Shown piece by piece: positions 19,294 to 27,602 of a stretch of DNA of 64,000 bases. The notes below the pieces were generated by a model. It was given only the letters and a program-made list of their open reading frames with translations. It was not told the origin of the DNA and searched no databases. Each line of letters opens with the position of its first letter. Positions within the stretch are counted from its first letter, which is position 1. A program made the position numbers and the translations under genes. This DNA is from WTFY01 sp026713925 (GTDB lineage Bacteria > Pseudomonadota > Gammaproteobacteria > UBA4575). The DNA is taken from positions 1,550,001 to 1,614,000 of the forward strand of contig OY759361.1 of the NCBI GenBank assembly GCA_963662355.1. The letters run 5' to 3'.

Positions 19294-19740
19294 ATGTATA
19301 TTGATTCAGCAAAAATCGAAGATATTCCCCAATTGTGTATTCTTCTTGAAGTACTGTTTTCTCAAGAAGCTGAATTCAAGCCCGACACTGATCTGCAAGG
19401 CCAGGGGTTAAGAAAGATAATTTCCAGTCCAGCTCTCGGGGAAATTGTCGTAGCCCGTGAAACAGGTAGTATTATCGGTATGGCTAGTCTTCTGTACACG
19501 GTATCAACCGCACTTGGGGGACCTGTAGCTATACTTGAGGATATGGTTGTGTTACCGCAGGCACGTGGGGCAGGTGTGGGGTCAGGTCTGATAAATTGCT
19601 GTCAGGAAATCGCCAGACTAAAGGGTTGCAAACGCATAACTCTACTTACTGACCACAACAACTTTGAAGCACACAGGTTTTATCAGCAACATGGATTCAC
19701 TCGTTCATCAATGGTTACTTTCAGGAAATCGATTTTTTAG
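19294..19740 (+). CDS. GNAT-family N-acetyltransferase
   Basis: From the ATG at 19294 the protein has 148 residues and begins exactly with the first strand of a GNAT fold. The acetyl-CoA loop reads PQARGAGVGSGLI, preceded by the ILEDMVV strand, and the end carries NNFEAHRFYQQHGF typical of motif B. It should transfer an acetyl group from acetyl-CoA to an amine. The substrate is not predictable. It stands alone and divergent from the glutamine synthetase homologue. GNAT genes are known to occur with GS-like and ATP-grasp amidoligases, so a shared pathway is conceivable but unproven. Confidence 0.82.
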   Translation: MYIDSAKIEDIPQLCILLEVLFSQEAEFKPDTDLQGQGLRKIISSPALGEIVVARETGSIIGMASLLYTVSTALGGPVAILEDMVVLPQARGAGVGSGLINCCQEIARLKGCKRITLLTDHNNFEAHRFYQQHGFTRSSMVTFRKSIF

Positions 19741-19977
19741 TCTAGTCGTGAAGTCAAAATATGTGGCTTCTGAGAATTTATTTTATCTGTGTGCAAGTTG
19801 TATGGCTGCTTTTTCATTCTGGATTGGCCTTGCAAATGGCTAGGATTAAATAGCACCGAAGCTGCGCGCGAATATATATTGTTGGATATTAAATAAACAG
19901 ATTATTTCCATAGACTAGGCGCCTGTCATTTCGGACCCGGGTTTAGTCCCACTAATCTTGCGAGAAGAGCCTAATAT

Positions 19978-21333
19978 ATGGATATTAAATTTACAGCATT
20001 CGTGCTGGTGTGCTTGCTTATACCGGTATCAGCCACTGCGACCAACGGTTATTTTTCTTATGGCACGGGGCTTAAAAACCGTGCTCTTGCGGGAGCAGGA
20101 GTCGCTTTTCCACAAGATGCTATGGCCAGTGCCACTAATCCGGCAGGCATGGCTTTCATCGGTAATCGTTTTGATATGGGTGCCGTATTGTTTAAACCGG
20201 ATCGTGGTTACTCGGCTGGTCAAAGCCAGTTGAATGGGAGTATGGGGGCTTTTACCGTAGGGCCAGATTCCGAAAACAGTGGTGATGGTACGTTTGTAAT
20301 TCCAAGCTTCGGAATGAATTACATGCTTGGCGAGCGTGATGCAGTTGGCATATCGGTATATGGAAACGGTGGGTTAAACACCGCATATGATCGTGGCAGT
20401 GCGTCTTTTGACCCCTTGAACAGGAATGGTAAGGGGGTCGTTTCCCCTGGGACTTTTGGTGCCGGTTCCGCAGGTGTAGATTTGATACAGATTTTTTTCA
20501 ATTTTTCTTACGCACATAAATTCACAGAAAACGTTTCGGTAGGCATCAGCCCGTTACTCACTGTTCAAAGTTTTCGTAGTAATGGTCTTGATACATTTGC
20601 GCCGTTTACAAAAACGTTTGCGGCAAGCGGTGGTTCACGTCTACCCGATAAGTTAACTCAAAATGGACAGGAATACTCATTTGGTGGGGGTATTCAGATC
20701 GGTTTGCTAGCAAAAGATGTTATCGGAACTGCCGATCTGGGGATTTCTTATCGATCAAAAATATACATGGAAAAATTTGATGACTACGCAGATCTGTTTG
20801 CAGAAGCTGGTGACTTTGACATTCCCTCCACTCTGTGGGCAGGGTTTGCAGTCCAGGTAACAGAAAATACTACACTGGTGGCAGATTACCAGAGGATTTG
20901 GTATGACGACAGTGGTGCAATTAGTAACGGTATGCAACGCTTGTTTGATTGCCCTACATTGGGTGGTTCAGACTTGGAAAGCTGCTTGGGTGGTGATCAT
21001 GGTGCAGGATTTGGCTGGGACAACATGGATATTTTCAAAGTTGGGCTGCAATGGCAGGTGCGGTCCAATGTCATCGCGCGATTTGGCTATAGCCATAGCA
21101 GTCAGCCGGTTGGCAGTGACCAGGTGTTATTCAATATTTTGGCACCCGGTGTAGTTGAAGATCACATAACATTTGGCGCGACAGTTACTACTCGAATGGG
21201 TGAGGTGAGTGTGGGGGCTATGCATGCATTTGACAACTCGGTAGATGGGCCGAATCCTTTTGATCCTACTCAGACAGTACGTGTGAGTATGGAACAGTTT
21301 GAGGTCGGGGTAAGTTGGTCTAAAAAGTTTTAG
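19978..21333 (+). CDS. Outer-membrane protein of the OmpP1/FadL/TodX family
   Basis: The 451-residue precursor has a signal peptide (cleavage likely after about residue 21, ATA before TNGYFSYG). The mature N-terminus contains the FadL hallmark ATNPAGMAF region. The rest is beta-rich and ends in Phe (SWSKKF), as outer-membrane barrels do. FadL-type channels let hydrophobic molecules such as fatty acids or aromatics pass through the outer membrane. A purine-rich AGAAGAG lies 10 bases before the ATG. No operon partner follows. The next gene is convergent. The substrate is unknown. Placement beside nitrogen genes does not suggest one. Confidence 0.88.
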   Translation: MDIKFTAFVLVCLLIPVSATATNGYFSYGTGLKNRALAGAGVAFPQDAMASATNPAGMAFIGNRFDMGAVLFKPDRGYSAGQSQLNGSMGAFTVGPDSENSGDGTFVIPSFGMNYMLGERDAVGISVYGNGGLNTAYDRGSASFDPLNRNGKGVVSPGTFGAGSAGVDLIQIFFNFSYAHKFTENVSVGISPLLTVQSFRSNGLDTFAPFTKTFAASGGSRLPDKLTQNGQEYSFGGGIQIGLLAKDVIGTADLGISYRSKIYMEKFDDYADLFAEAGDFDIPSTLWAGFAVQVTENTTLVADYQRIWYDDSGAISNGMQRLFDCPTLGGSDLESCLGGDHGAGFGWDNMDIFKVGLQWQVRSNVIARFGYSHSSQPVGSDQVLFNILAPGVVEDHITFGATVTTRMGEVSVGAMHAFDNSVDGPNPFDPTQTVRVSMEQFEVGVSWSKKF

Positions 21334-21461
21334 GGGCTTGCAGAGGAAACAAGAATTTTCTACCAATTCCTTTCTTGAGTTTTTTCAATATCTTGCACTG
21401 TGTATCTGATTCAGTACGTGCTGAGGCCTTGCATGAATTTGTTCCGGTTTTTGAGGGTGTA

Positions 21462-22427
21462 TTATTGGTCTGCGCGGGTTTGGTGTGTACGTGAAACCGG
21501 AGTGGCATTACAAAAGGTCGCGTGCTCGGTGCGCAGCTCTGCTGCTGGGGCAGGCTCATCACTTTCGACGACGGTAACCCGAACTTCCAGTATGGATTCA
21601 CCATCACTGAAATAAGTTCCTTGGGTCGGTGCTGCGTCAGCATAGTCGCGGCCTACGGCAATGCGAATATGCCGGTGGTCGGCAAGTGTATTGTTGGTTG
21701 GGTCAATTCCAACCCAGCCTAAATCAGGAAGCAGGAACTCTCCCCAAGAGTGGCTCGCACCGGCAGGAATCTGTTCACCAGGTGACCCTTCTAGGTGAAG
21801 GTATCCTGATACGTAGCGGCTTGGAATCCCCCATGAACGGGCAACGGCAATCATCACGTGTGTGTAGTCCTGGCACACTCCCTGACCAGTCTCTAGGATG
21901 TGCTCAATAGGCGAGTCTGCTTCTGTACATCCTTGTTCGTAGCGGAATGTGGCATGAAGTATAGATGCAGTTTCTAGTAGTGAAGAAAGAGGGGAAGTGC
22001 CACGAAAGATACCATTTGCTGCAGCAAATGCTTCCAAGGCCGGGCAAGTGTACACAAAACGGCTGGAATTTAAATACTCCCAGCAGCGAACCGGATCTGC
22101 TATTTCAAAAAGCCTGTTCCAGGTGTCCTTTTCCTTGTGACTCGCAACTGATGGCATTTCACATGTTGCAACCTGCGCTCGCGAGTGCAAAATTATTTGC
22201 TTGTGTTCACGGTGAATATTGAATAGATGACAGGTGTTGCCAAAGACATCTTCAAATGAGCTAGGCGTAGCTACAGGATCTGTATGGAGACTGAATTCCA
22301 GCACCCGTTGTTCATTGTCTTCCCTCGGATGCAGGCGCAGCAACATCACGCATCCATACGCAGATTTTCTGTAGTGAAATTTGGAGAGATGCTCGACCAG
22401 AAATTTTCGAGGCTTCGACGCGTTCAT
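21462..22427 (-). CDS. Transglutaminase-like cysteine protease/ligase-fold protein
   Basis: The 321-residue protein has the bacterial transglutaminase N-terminal domain followed by a papain-like core with catalytic C185 (GQGVCQDYTH), H226 (ASHSWGEF) and D242 (GIDPTNN). No signal peptide is seen, so it should act in the cytoplasm. It is the third gene of an operon. Its ATG overlaps the alpha-E gene stop (ATGA). Known biology: this trio of ATP-grasp, alpha-E and transglutaminase genes is widespread, and comparative genomics (Iyer, Aravind and colleagues) proposed peptide or peptide-tag synthesis and removal. The substrate remains unknown. Confidence 0.9.
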   Translation of the reverse strand: MNASKPRKFLVEHLSKFHYRKSAYGCVMLLRLHPREDNEQRVLEFSLHTDPVATPSSFEDVFGNTCHLFNIHREHKQIILHSRAQVATCEMPSVASHKEKDTWNRLFEIADPVRCWEYLNSSRFVYTCPALEAFAAANGIFRGTSPLSSLLETASILHATFRYEQGCTEADSPIEHILETGQGVCQDYTHVMIAVARSWGIPSRYVSGYLHLEGSPGEQIPAGASHSWGEFLLPDLGWVGIDPTNNTLADHRHIRIAVGRDYADAAPTQGTYFSDGESILEVRVTVVESDEPAPAAELRTEHATFCNATPVSRTHQTRADQ

Positions 22428-23401
22428 AGCCTAGGGCTGTCTTCAATCTCGTAATCGAAGTAAGTGGCCTCAATATTCTCATGGAGACGAAGGCAGGAAT
22501 TACGAATAATCTGCAGTGTGTTTCTTGTGGCATTGTCATTATCAGGGTCACGGTTTGGCCAATCGTAATCAATGTGTGCGGACATGCGTCCTCCCAGGCG
22601 ACCCGCATCGACCGCAGGACGGTGTACAGAGATAGCATCAAGTGCACATGAAATTTGTGACAGTGCATAGCGGATCGAATGCGAGAGCAGAGGATCGGAG
22701 ACAAGAAAATTGACAACATTGATTGGCTGGTATTCGAGCGAATATTGATGGCTATAGGCAACTCGTGCCTCACAGATCTGCAAAAGTGAACACCAGTCAG
22801 ACTCGATATGAGGCTCGCCAGTCGGGAAAGTAGCTATGTGCGCATCTACGAGTGTTGCAAGGAGCTGCGCTCGTTCGACGAAACGGCCAAGCTGTAGGAA
22901 GTGCCAGCCGTTGTCACGGTACATGATACCGTCGGCGATTCCCGAAAACGTTCGAATTGTATCTTCAGTGCGTAGATAGAACTCGCCTGGCCGATCGTTC
23001 CAAATGTCCTCAATCTCGGTATTTCTCAGTTCTAGATAAGCTAGGTTGAGGCAGTACCACATGTCCTTGCCGATGACGTTGCGAATCTGACGTGCGTTCT
23101 CGCGTGCTGCTGCGATGCAGTTCCTGATTGCATCAGGATTATTAGGCTCAAATGTCAGGTCGTCTGCAAGCGTATAGGAATCTGCGAGCATGAAGCCTTC
23201 GTCGTCTAGGTTTGATTCCAGGCTACCACCTATCGGTTTGCGGTCAAGACCGGCATACAGCCGCCGCCAAGTGCGGTCAATGTCCTCGACAGGCCGGTCT
23301 TCCAGTGCTTTGAGCTGATCAGCAAGTAAACGACAGCCATGTTCTGCTCGCTCGAGGTATCGACCGATCCAATACAGTCCTTGAGCATTGCGTGACAGCA
23401 T
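22424..23401 (-). CDS. Alpha-E domain protein (DUF403)
   Basis: The 325-residue all-helical protein begins MLSRNAQGLYWIGRYLERAEH, the signature opening of the alpha-E family, and keeps repeated acidic helices such as FLQLGRFVERAQLLATLV. Its biochemical role is not established. It nearly always accompanies the circularly permuted ATP-grasp encoded upstream. The ATG at 23401 was chosen because it matches the family start and lies 4 bp after the ATP-grasp stop. A longer in-frame reading would overlap that gene. Its stop overlaps the transglutaminase start. Confidence 0.88.
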   Translation of the reverse strand: MLSRNAQGLYWIGRYLERAEHGCRLLADQLKALEDRPVEDIDRTWRRLYAGLDRKPIGGSLESNLDDEGFMLADSYTLADDLTFEPNNPDAIRNCIAAARENARQIRNVIGKDMWYCLNLAYLELRNTEIEDIWNDRPGEFYLRTEDTIRTFSGIADGIMYRDNGWHFLQLGRFVERAQLLATLVDAHIATFPTGEPHIESDWCSLLQICEARVAYSHQYSLEYQPINVVNFLVSDPLLSHSIRYALSQISCALDAISVHRPAVDAGRLGGRMSAHIDYDWPNRDPDNDNATRNTLQIIRNSCLRLHENIEATYFDYEIEDSPRL

Positions 23402-23405
23402 GTTG

Positions 23406-24902
23406 TTATGGAGAAAGTACCCAAAGGTCCTTGCCACCACCACCTTGACTTGAATTGACGACCAAAGAGCCAGGGGTTAGGGCAACTCTGCAAAATGCAC
23501 CAGGAGCCAGTCGTGTTTCGCATCCATGCAACACAAACGGTCGCAGGTCGACATGGCGCGGCGCAGCACCATGGCTTGTCAAGCAAGGTGCGCAGGAAAG
23601 GTTAAGGGTAGGTTGGGAGACAAAATTTGCTGGGTTCTTGCGAATCTCTTCCGCATATGCGGCACGCTCAGCAGGTGTCGCGTGAGGTCCGACCAGCATT
23701 CCATAGCCACCTGAGCCACCGACCATCTTGACAACAAGGTGTTCAAGGTTGTCCAGTGTGTATTCAAGACCATCAGGTTCGCGGCAAAGATACGTTTTGA
23801 CATTGCCAAGCAGCGGTTCCTCGTTCAGGTAGTAACGGATCATGCTTGGGACGTACGGGTAAACACTCTTGTCATCAGCCACTCCGGTACCCGGTGCATT
23901 GGCAATTACGACATTTCCTAGCCTGTATGCGTAGAACAAACCGGGTACGCCAAGCTGTGAGTCAGGCCGAAACGCAAGTGGGTCAAGGAAATCGTCATCG
24001 ACCCTGCGATAGATCACATCTACACGCTGCAGCCCTCCTGTTGTCCGCATGTAGACAAACCCGTTATGGACAAGCAGGTCTTTGCCTTGTACAAGTTCTA
24101 TCCCCATTTCACGTGCAAGAAACATGTGCTCGTAAAAAGCTGAGTTGTAAATGCCCGGGGTCAGAAGAACGATGCAGGGATCGAGGATGCCAGGCGGTGC
24201 CAGTTCAGTCAGGGTCTGGCGAAGCAGAGAGCCATAATTTTCAATACTGCGCACACGATGCTGGCGGAACAGGTTGCGGAAGCTTGTTTTCAGTGCCCTG
24301 CGGTTGGCCAGCATGTATGAAACCCCGGACGGTACACGCAGATTGTCTTCCAAAACAAGGAATCCATCATGTGTTCGTACGAGATCTGTGCCGCAGAGCG
24401 AGACATAGGTGCCATGCGGCACGCGCACTCCACGCATCTGGATGCGAAACTGAGGACGGCTGTATACGAGATCGGTTGGTAGAATTTCATCGGAAAGAAT
24501 CCGTGCGGGTCCGTAAATGTCTGCCAGGAAGAGATTCAGAGCTTTGAGCCGCTGCCGTAGGCCCCGTTCAATGAGATCCCATGTCTGTGCATCGAGAATT
24601 CTTGGAAGTAAATCAATTGGGATGATTCGTTCTTGTGCACCTTCCTCTTCGTAGACGGAGAAGGTGATTCCCTCCTGCAAAAATGACCGTTCAGCACGCT
24701 CCTGCATCGCCGTGATGCTTGCATGTGACATAGTGTCAAGTGCTTCCCAGAGTTTTCGGCAATGATCATGAGGTTCGCCGCTGGATTTGAACATCTCGTC
24801 ATAGTAAGAGGAGTCAATTTTATAGCCGGAAAAGAAACTTTCCTCAGCCATTGGATTATGACTCTGTGCAGGCAGGGTTGACCTCGGCAGTTCCTTGTTC
24901 AT
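23406..24902 (-). CDS. Circularly permuted ATP-grasp protein (DUF404/DUF407 type)
   Basis: About 498 residues match the circularly permuted ATP-grasp type 2 family. Family landmarks include YYDEMF near the N-terminus, RILDAQTWDLIERGL, VLEDNLRVPSGVSYML, the VIYRRVDDDFLDPL segment with acidic metal ligands, and VVKMVGGSGGYGML. ATP-grasp enzymes form amide or ester bonds through acyl-phosphates, so this should be the ligase of the operon. The start at the ATG 24902 is uncertain. A TTG at 24935 and an ATG at 24851 are also in frame and none has a strong ribosome site. It is first in the ATP-grasp, alpha-E, transglutaminase operon. Confidence 0.88.
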   Translation of the reverse strand: MNKELPRSTLPAQSHNPMAEESFFSGYKIDSSYYDEMFKSSGEPHDHCRKLWEALDTMSHASITAMQERAERSFLQEGITFSVYEEEGAQERIIPIDLLPRILDAQTWDLIERGLRQRLKALNLFLADIYGPARILSDEILPTDLVYSRPQFRIQMRGVRVPHGTYVSLCGTDLVRTHDGFLVLEDNLRVPSGVSYMLANRRALKTSFRNLFRQHRVRSIENYGSLLRQTLTELAPPGILDPCIVLLTPGIYNSAFYEHMFLAREMGIELVQGKDLLVHNGFVYMRTTGGLQRVDVIYRRVDDDFLDPLAFRPDSQLGVPGLFYAYRLGNVVIANAPGTGVADDKSVYPYVPSMIRYYLNEEPLLGNVKTYLCREPDGLEYTLDNLEHLVVKMVGGSGGYGMLVGPHATPAERAAYAEEIRKNPANFVSQPTLNLSCAPCLTSHGAAPRHVDLRPFVLHGCETRLAPGAFCRVALTPGSLVVNSSQGGGGKDLWVLSP

Positions 24903-25634
24903 TTTCCCAACTCGAAAGGGTTTTTTCCTGGTCAATTATACCTTACCGTGAAACAGCGGTCATACAAGGTCGTTGCCACAAATGCTGCACTTCAGAAAAT
25001 GAATAGTTGCCTGCATCTAAATCCGGATCAGTAGATGGATCGTGTTTGGAATCACATCTGAGGCAAATTCATGTTAAGGCCCAAAGTTGCTCAGAAACCA
25101 TTCTATGTATAGTGTTTGAAATCTGAACCTTCACCTTCTTTGTATAGTTGTCTTCAGCGTATAGTGCTTAATGTAGTATATGGTGCAGGTTGCATGTAAG
25201 GTCCACCGGTTTTGAGCTTGTGGCACAAATGGTCTGCAAGCTGAAATCGGGCAGATTCCCTGTGCCTGCTGTATACAGTCGTGAAATATTTTCTAGCGTG
25301 AATACATTGATATACCTCAATAACAGATAGATTCGGAAATTCACCACAGTCATTATTTTGTAAGAATCCTCCAGTTGCTTTGTGATTTACGCTGGAATTG
25401 GTTTGCAGACCATGATGAAGTATGATCGATGTGCTGCTGGCCTGATTGTGCGACTGCGCGTCAAGAAATGCTGTTGTCACAAATGGATCAAACCCGTTCA
25501 ACAGTATGATGAATTTGTGGCCAAGGTGTCTAAACTTATATGGTTATAGCATACCAATATCGGCATCCTGCAAAGATGTCTATATACTCATTGCGCAACT
25601 GAACTGACTCTCGATTGAAGCCAAACTTGATTCA
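24903..25634. other. Gene-poor gap between the accessory block and the core block
   Basis: About 730 bp separate divergent genes and contain no coding region I can support. A 115-codon open frame on the minus strand (25154-25501) starts with TTG, has no ribosome site and no recognisable motif. The two ends should carry promoters for the ATP-grasp operon and for lolC. No tRNA, inverted repeat or attachment-like sequence was noticed here, although the region marks the change from accessory to conserved genes. Confidence 0.4.
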
Positions 25635-26882
25635 ATGTTAAAACCCTTCGAACTTTTCATTGGTTCACGCTACTTGCGTGCAAAACGGCGTAATCACTTT
25701 ATTTCATTTATATCACTGATTTCCTTACTGGGCATCGCTCTTAGCATTGTTGTGCTCATAACTGTGCTGTCTGTCATGAACGGCTTTCAGTATGAGGTTA
25801 AGCATCGAATTCTGGGTATGACATCGCATGCCACAGCTTTAGAGAGGGATGGAATACTTCGAGATTGGCAAGGCTTGCAAACAATGCTGAAAGACAATTC
25901 TGCAATCAAGGGATCAGCACCTTTTGTTCAGGGTCAGGGGATGGCAGTCAGAGGCAAGCTGGTGAATGGGGTTTTGTTGAATGGGATTGATCCTGACCTT
26001 GAAGTAAATGTTTCGCGTATTGGTGAATTTGTGCAGGATGCTGATCTTGGAGAACTTCGGGCAGGGGAATTCAGCATTCTGCTGGGAGAGGACCTGGCCA
26101 AATATTTGGGTGTACAAGCAGGTGAGAAGATTACTGTCATTACACCGGAGGCGACAGTAACACCGGCAGGGATTCTGCCGCGACTCAGACGTTTCACGGT
26201 GGTAGGCAGCTATTCGGTCGGCATTCCACAATATGACCGGAATACTGCTGCCATCCATATCGAAGATGCGAAACGCCTGTTTCAACTTGGAGACTCGGTG
26301 TCTGGTTTGCGCCTGAGATTTGATGATCTGTTCGATGCGCCTGTAATCACCAGAGAGCTCCGTGAACAATTAGGGAGTGAGTACTGGGTAACTGACTGGA
26401 CTCATCATAACCGAAACTTTTTCCGTGCTTTGAAAATAGAAAAAATAATGATGGCAATTATATTGTCACTGCTGGTACTGATTGCCGCATTTAATATCGT
26501 TACTGCCCTTGTCATGGTAGTCACTGAAAAGCAAAGTGATATCGCTATACTGCGAACTCTCGGGGCTTCACCGAAAAGCATTATGGGTATTTTTGTCGTC
26601 CAAGGTACAGTGATTGGTCTTGCCGGGACTGCATTGGGTGCTGTGTGTGGAATCATGCTAGCCTCGAATCTGGAAGGCATAGTCAGCAAGATTGAATCCT
26701 TTTTCGGTATGAAGTTTATGACTGATGGTTTTTATCCTATCGACGATCTTCCCTCTCACCTTAACACTGCTGACGTAATCATGGTGTGTGCAGTTGCATT
26801 TTTGCTGACTGTATTTGCCACGATTTATCCTGCATGGAAAGCTTCGCGTACCCAGCCGGCTGAAGCATTGCGCTATGAGTAG
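25635..26882 (+). CDS. lolC: Lipoprotein-releasing ABC transporter permease (LolC/LolE)
   Basis: The 415-residue membrane protein has the LolC/E layout. An N-terminal membrane helix follows the motif FIGSRYLRAKRRNHFISFIS. A large periplasmic domain then spans residues 45-265, with three more membrane helices toward the C-terminus and the PAWKASRTQPAEALRYE ending. It extracts mature lipoproteins from the inner membrane for transfer to LolA. Only one permease gene is here, so it may act as a homodimer (LolF-like) or pair with a LolE elsewhere. The lolD gene begins 5 bp downstream. Confidence 0.94.
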   Translation: MLKPFELFIGSRYLRAKRRNHFISFISLISLLGIALSIVVLITVLSVMNGFQYEVKHRILGMTSHATALERDGILRDWQGLQTMLKDNSAIKGSAPFVQGQGMAVRGKLVNGVLLNGIDPDLEVNVSRIGEFVQDADLGELRAGEFSILLGEDLAKYLGVQAGEKITVITPEATVTPAGILPRLRRFTVVGSYSVGIPQYDRNTAAIHIEDAKRLFQLGDSVSGLRLRFDDLFDAPVITRELREQLGSEYWVTDWTHHNRNFFRALKIEKIMMAIILSLLVLIAAFNIVTALVMVVTEKQSDIAILRTLGASPKSIMGIFVVQGTVIGLAGTALGAVCGIMLASNLEGIVSKIESFFGMKFMTDGFYPIDDLPSHLNTADVIMVCAVAFLLTVFATIYPAWKASRTQPAEALRYE

Positions 26883-26887
26883 TCCAT

Positions 26888-27565
26888 ATGGCTCAAGTGT
26901 TACAGTGTAAATCGATCGTCAGAACTTTTGCCAGCGGGCCTTTACGTGTGGAAGTGCTCAAGGGAGTTGACCTGAGTGTTGATGCTGGCAGCAGGCAGGC
27001 AATTATCGGCGTATCAGGCAGCGGCAAGAGTACCCTGATGCACCTGCTGGGCGGCCTGGACGTTCCTGATTCCGGAACCGTGCAAGTGTGCGGTAAGGAG
27101 ATGTCTGGACTTTCGGATGCGGAGCGAGGACATATACGCAATCAGTCATTGGGGTTTATTTACCAGTTCCATCACCTGTTGCCCGAGTTTACCGCAGTGG
27201 AAAATGTGGCGATGCCTTTGTTGTTGCGCCGCGGACCTAACGAAATAGCTCTTGATCAGGCAAGAGAATTCTTATCCAGGGTAGGCCTTTCAGGACGAAT
27301 GAGACACAAGCCTGCTGAGTTGTCCGGTGGCGAAAGGCAGCGTGTGGCAATTGCCAGGGCCTTGGTCACTCGGCCTCGGATAATCCTTGCAGACGAGCCT
27401 ACCGGCAATCTTGATCGCAAAAATGTAGTACAGGTACAGGAGTTGCTGTTGAAGATGAGTCAGGAGCTCGGCACGGCATTTATTGTCGTTACACATGACC
27501 ATACCGTGGTCGAGTCTATGGATGTTACCTATCAACTCGAGGACGGCAAATTATTTGCTGCCTGA
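26888..27565 (+). CDS. lolD: Lipoprotein-releasing ABC transporter ATPase
   Basis: The 225-residue ATPase has Walker A GVSGSGKST, the Q-loop region LGFIYQFHHLLPEFTAVENV characteristic of LolD/MacB-type ATPases, signature LSGGERQRVAIARAL, Walker B RIILADEPTGNLD and switch His in VVTHDH. It powers lipoprotein release with the permease encoded just upstream. The msbA gene follows after 37 bp, so envelope export genes are grouped. Confidence 0.95.
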   Translation: MAQVLQCKSIVRTFASGPLRVEVLKGVDLSVDAGSRQAIIGVSGSGKSTLMHLLGGLDVPDSGTVQVCGKEMSGLSDAERGHIRNQSLGFIYQFHHLLPEFTAVENVAMPLLLRRGPNEIALDQAREFLSRVGLSGRMRHKPAELSGGERQRVAIARALVTRPRIILADEPTGNLDRKNVVQVQELLLKMSQELGTAFIVVTHDHTVVESMDVTYQLEDGKLFAA

Positions 27566-27602
27566 TCCTCCCATTTCCAGCACCCTGATATTTCCGGCAG
27601 AT

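Noticed and set aside
25154..25501. A 115-codon minus-strand open frame in the gap before lolC
   Set aside because: TTG start, no ribosome site, no motif or plausible composition, and an overlapping second frame of similar quality. Treated as chance.
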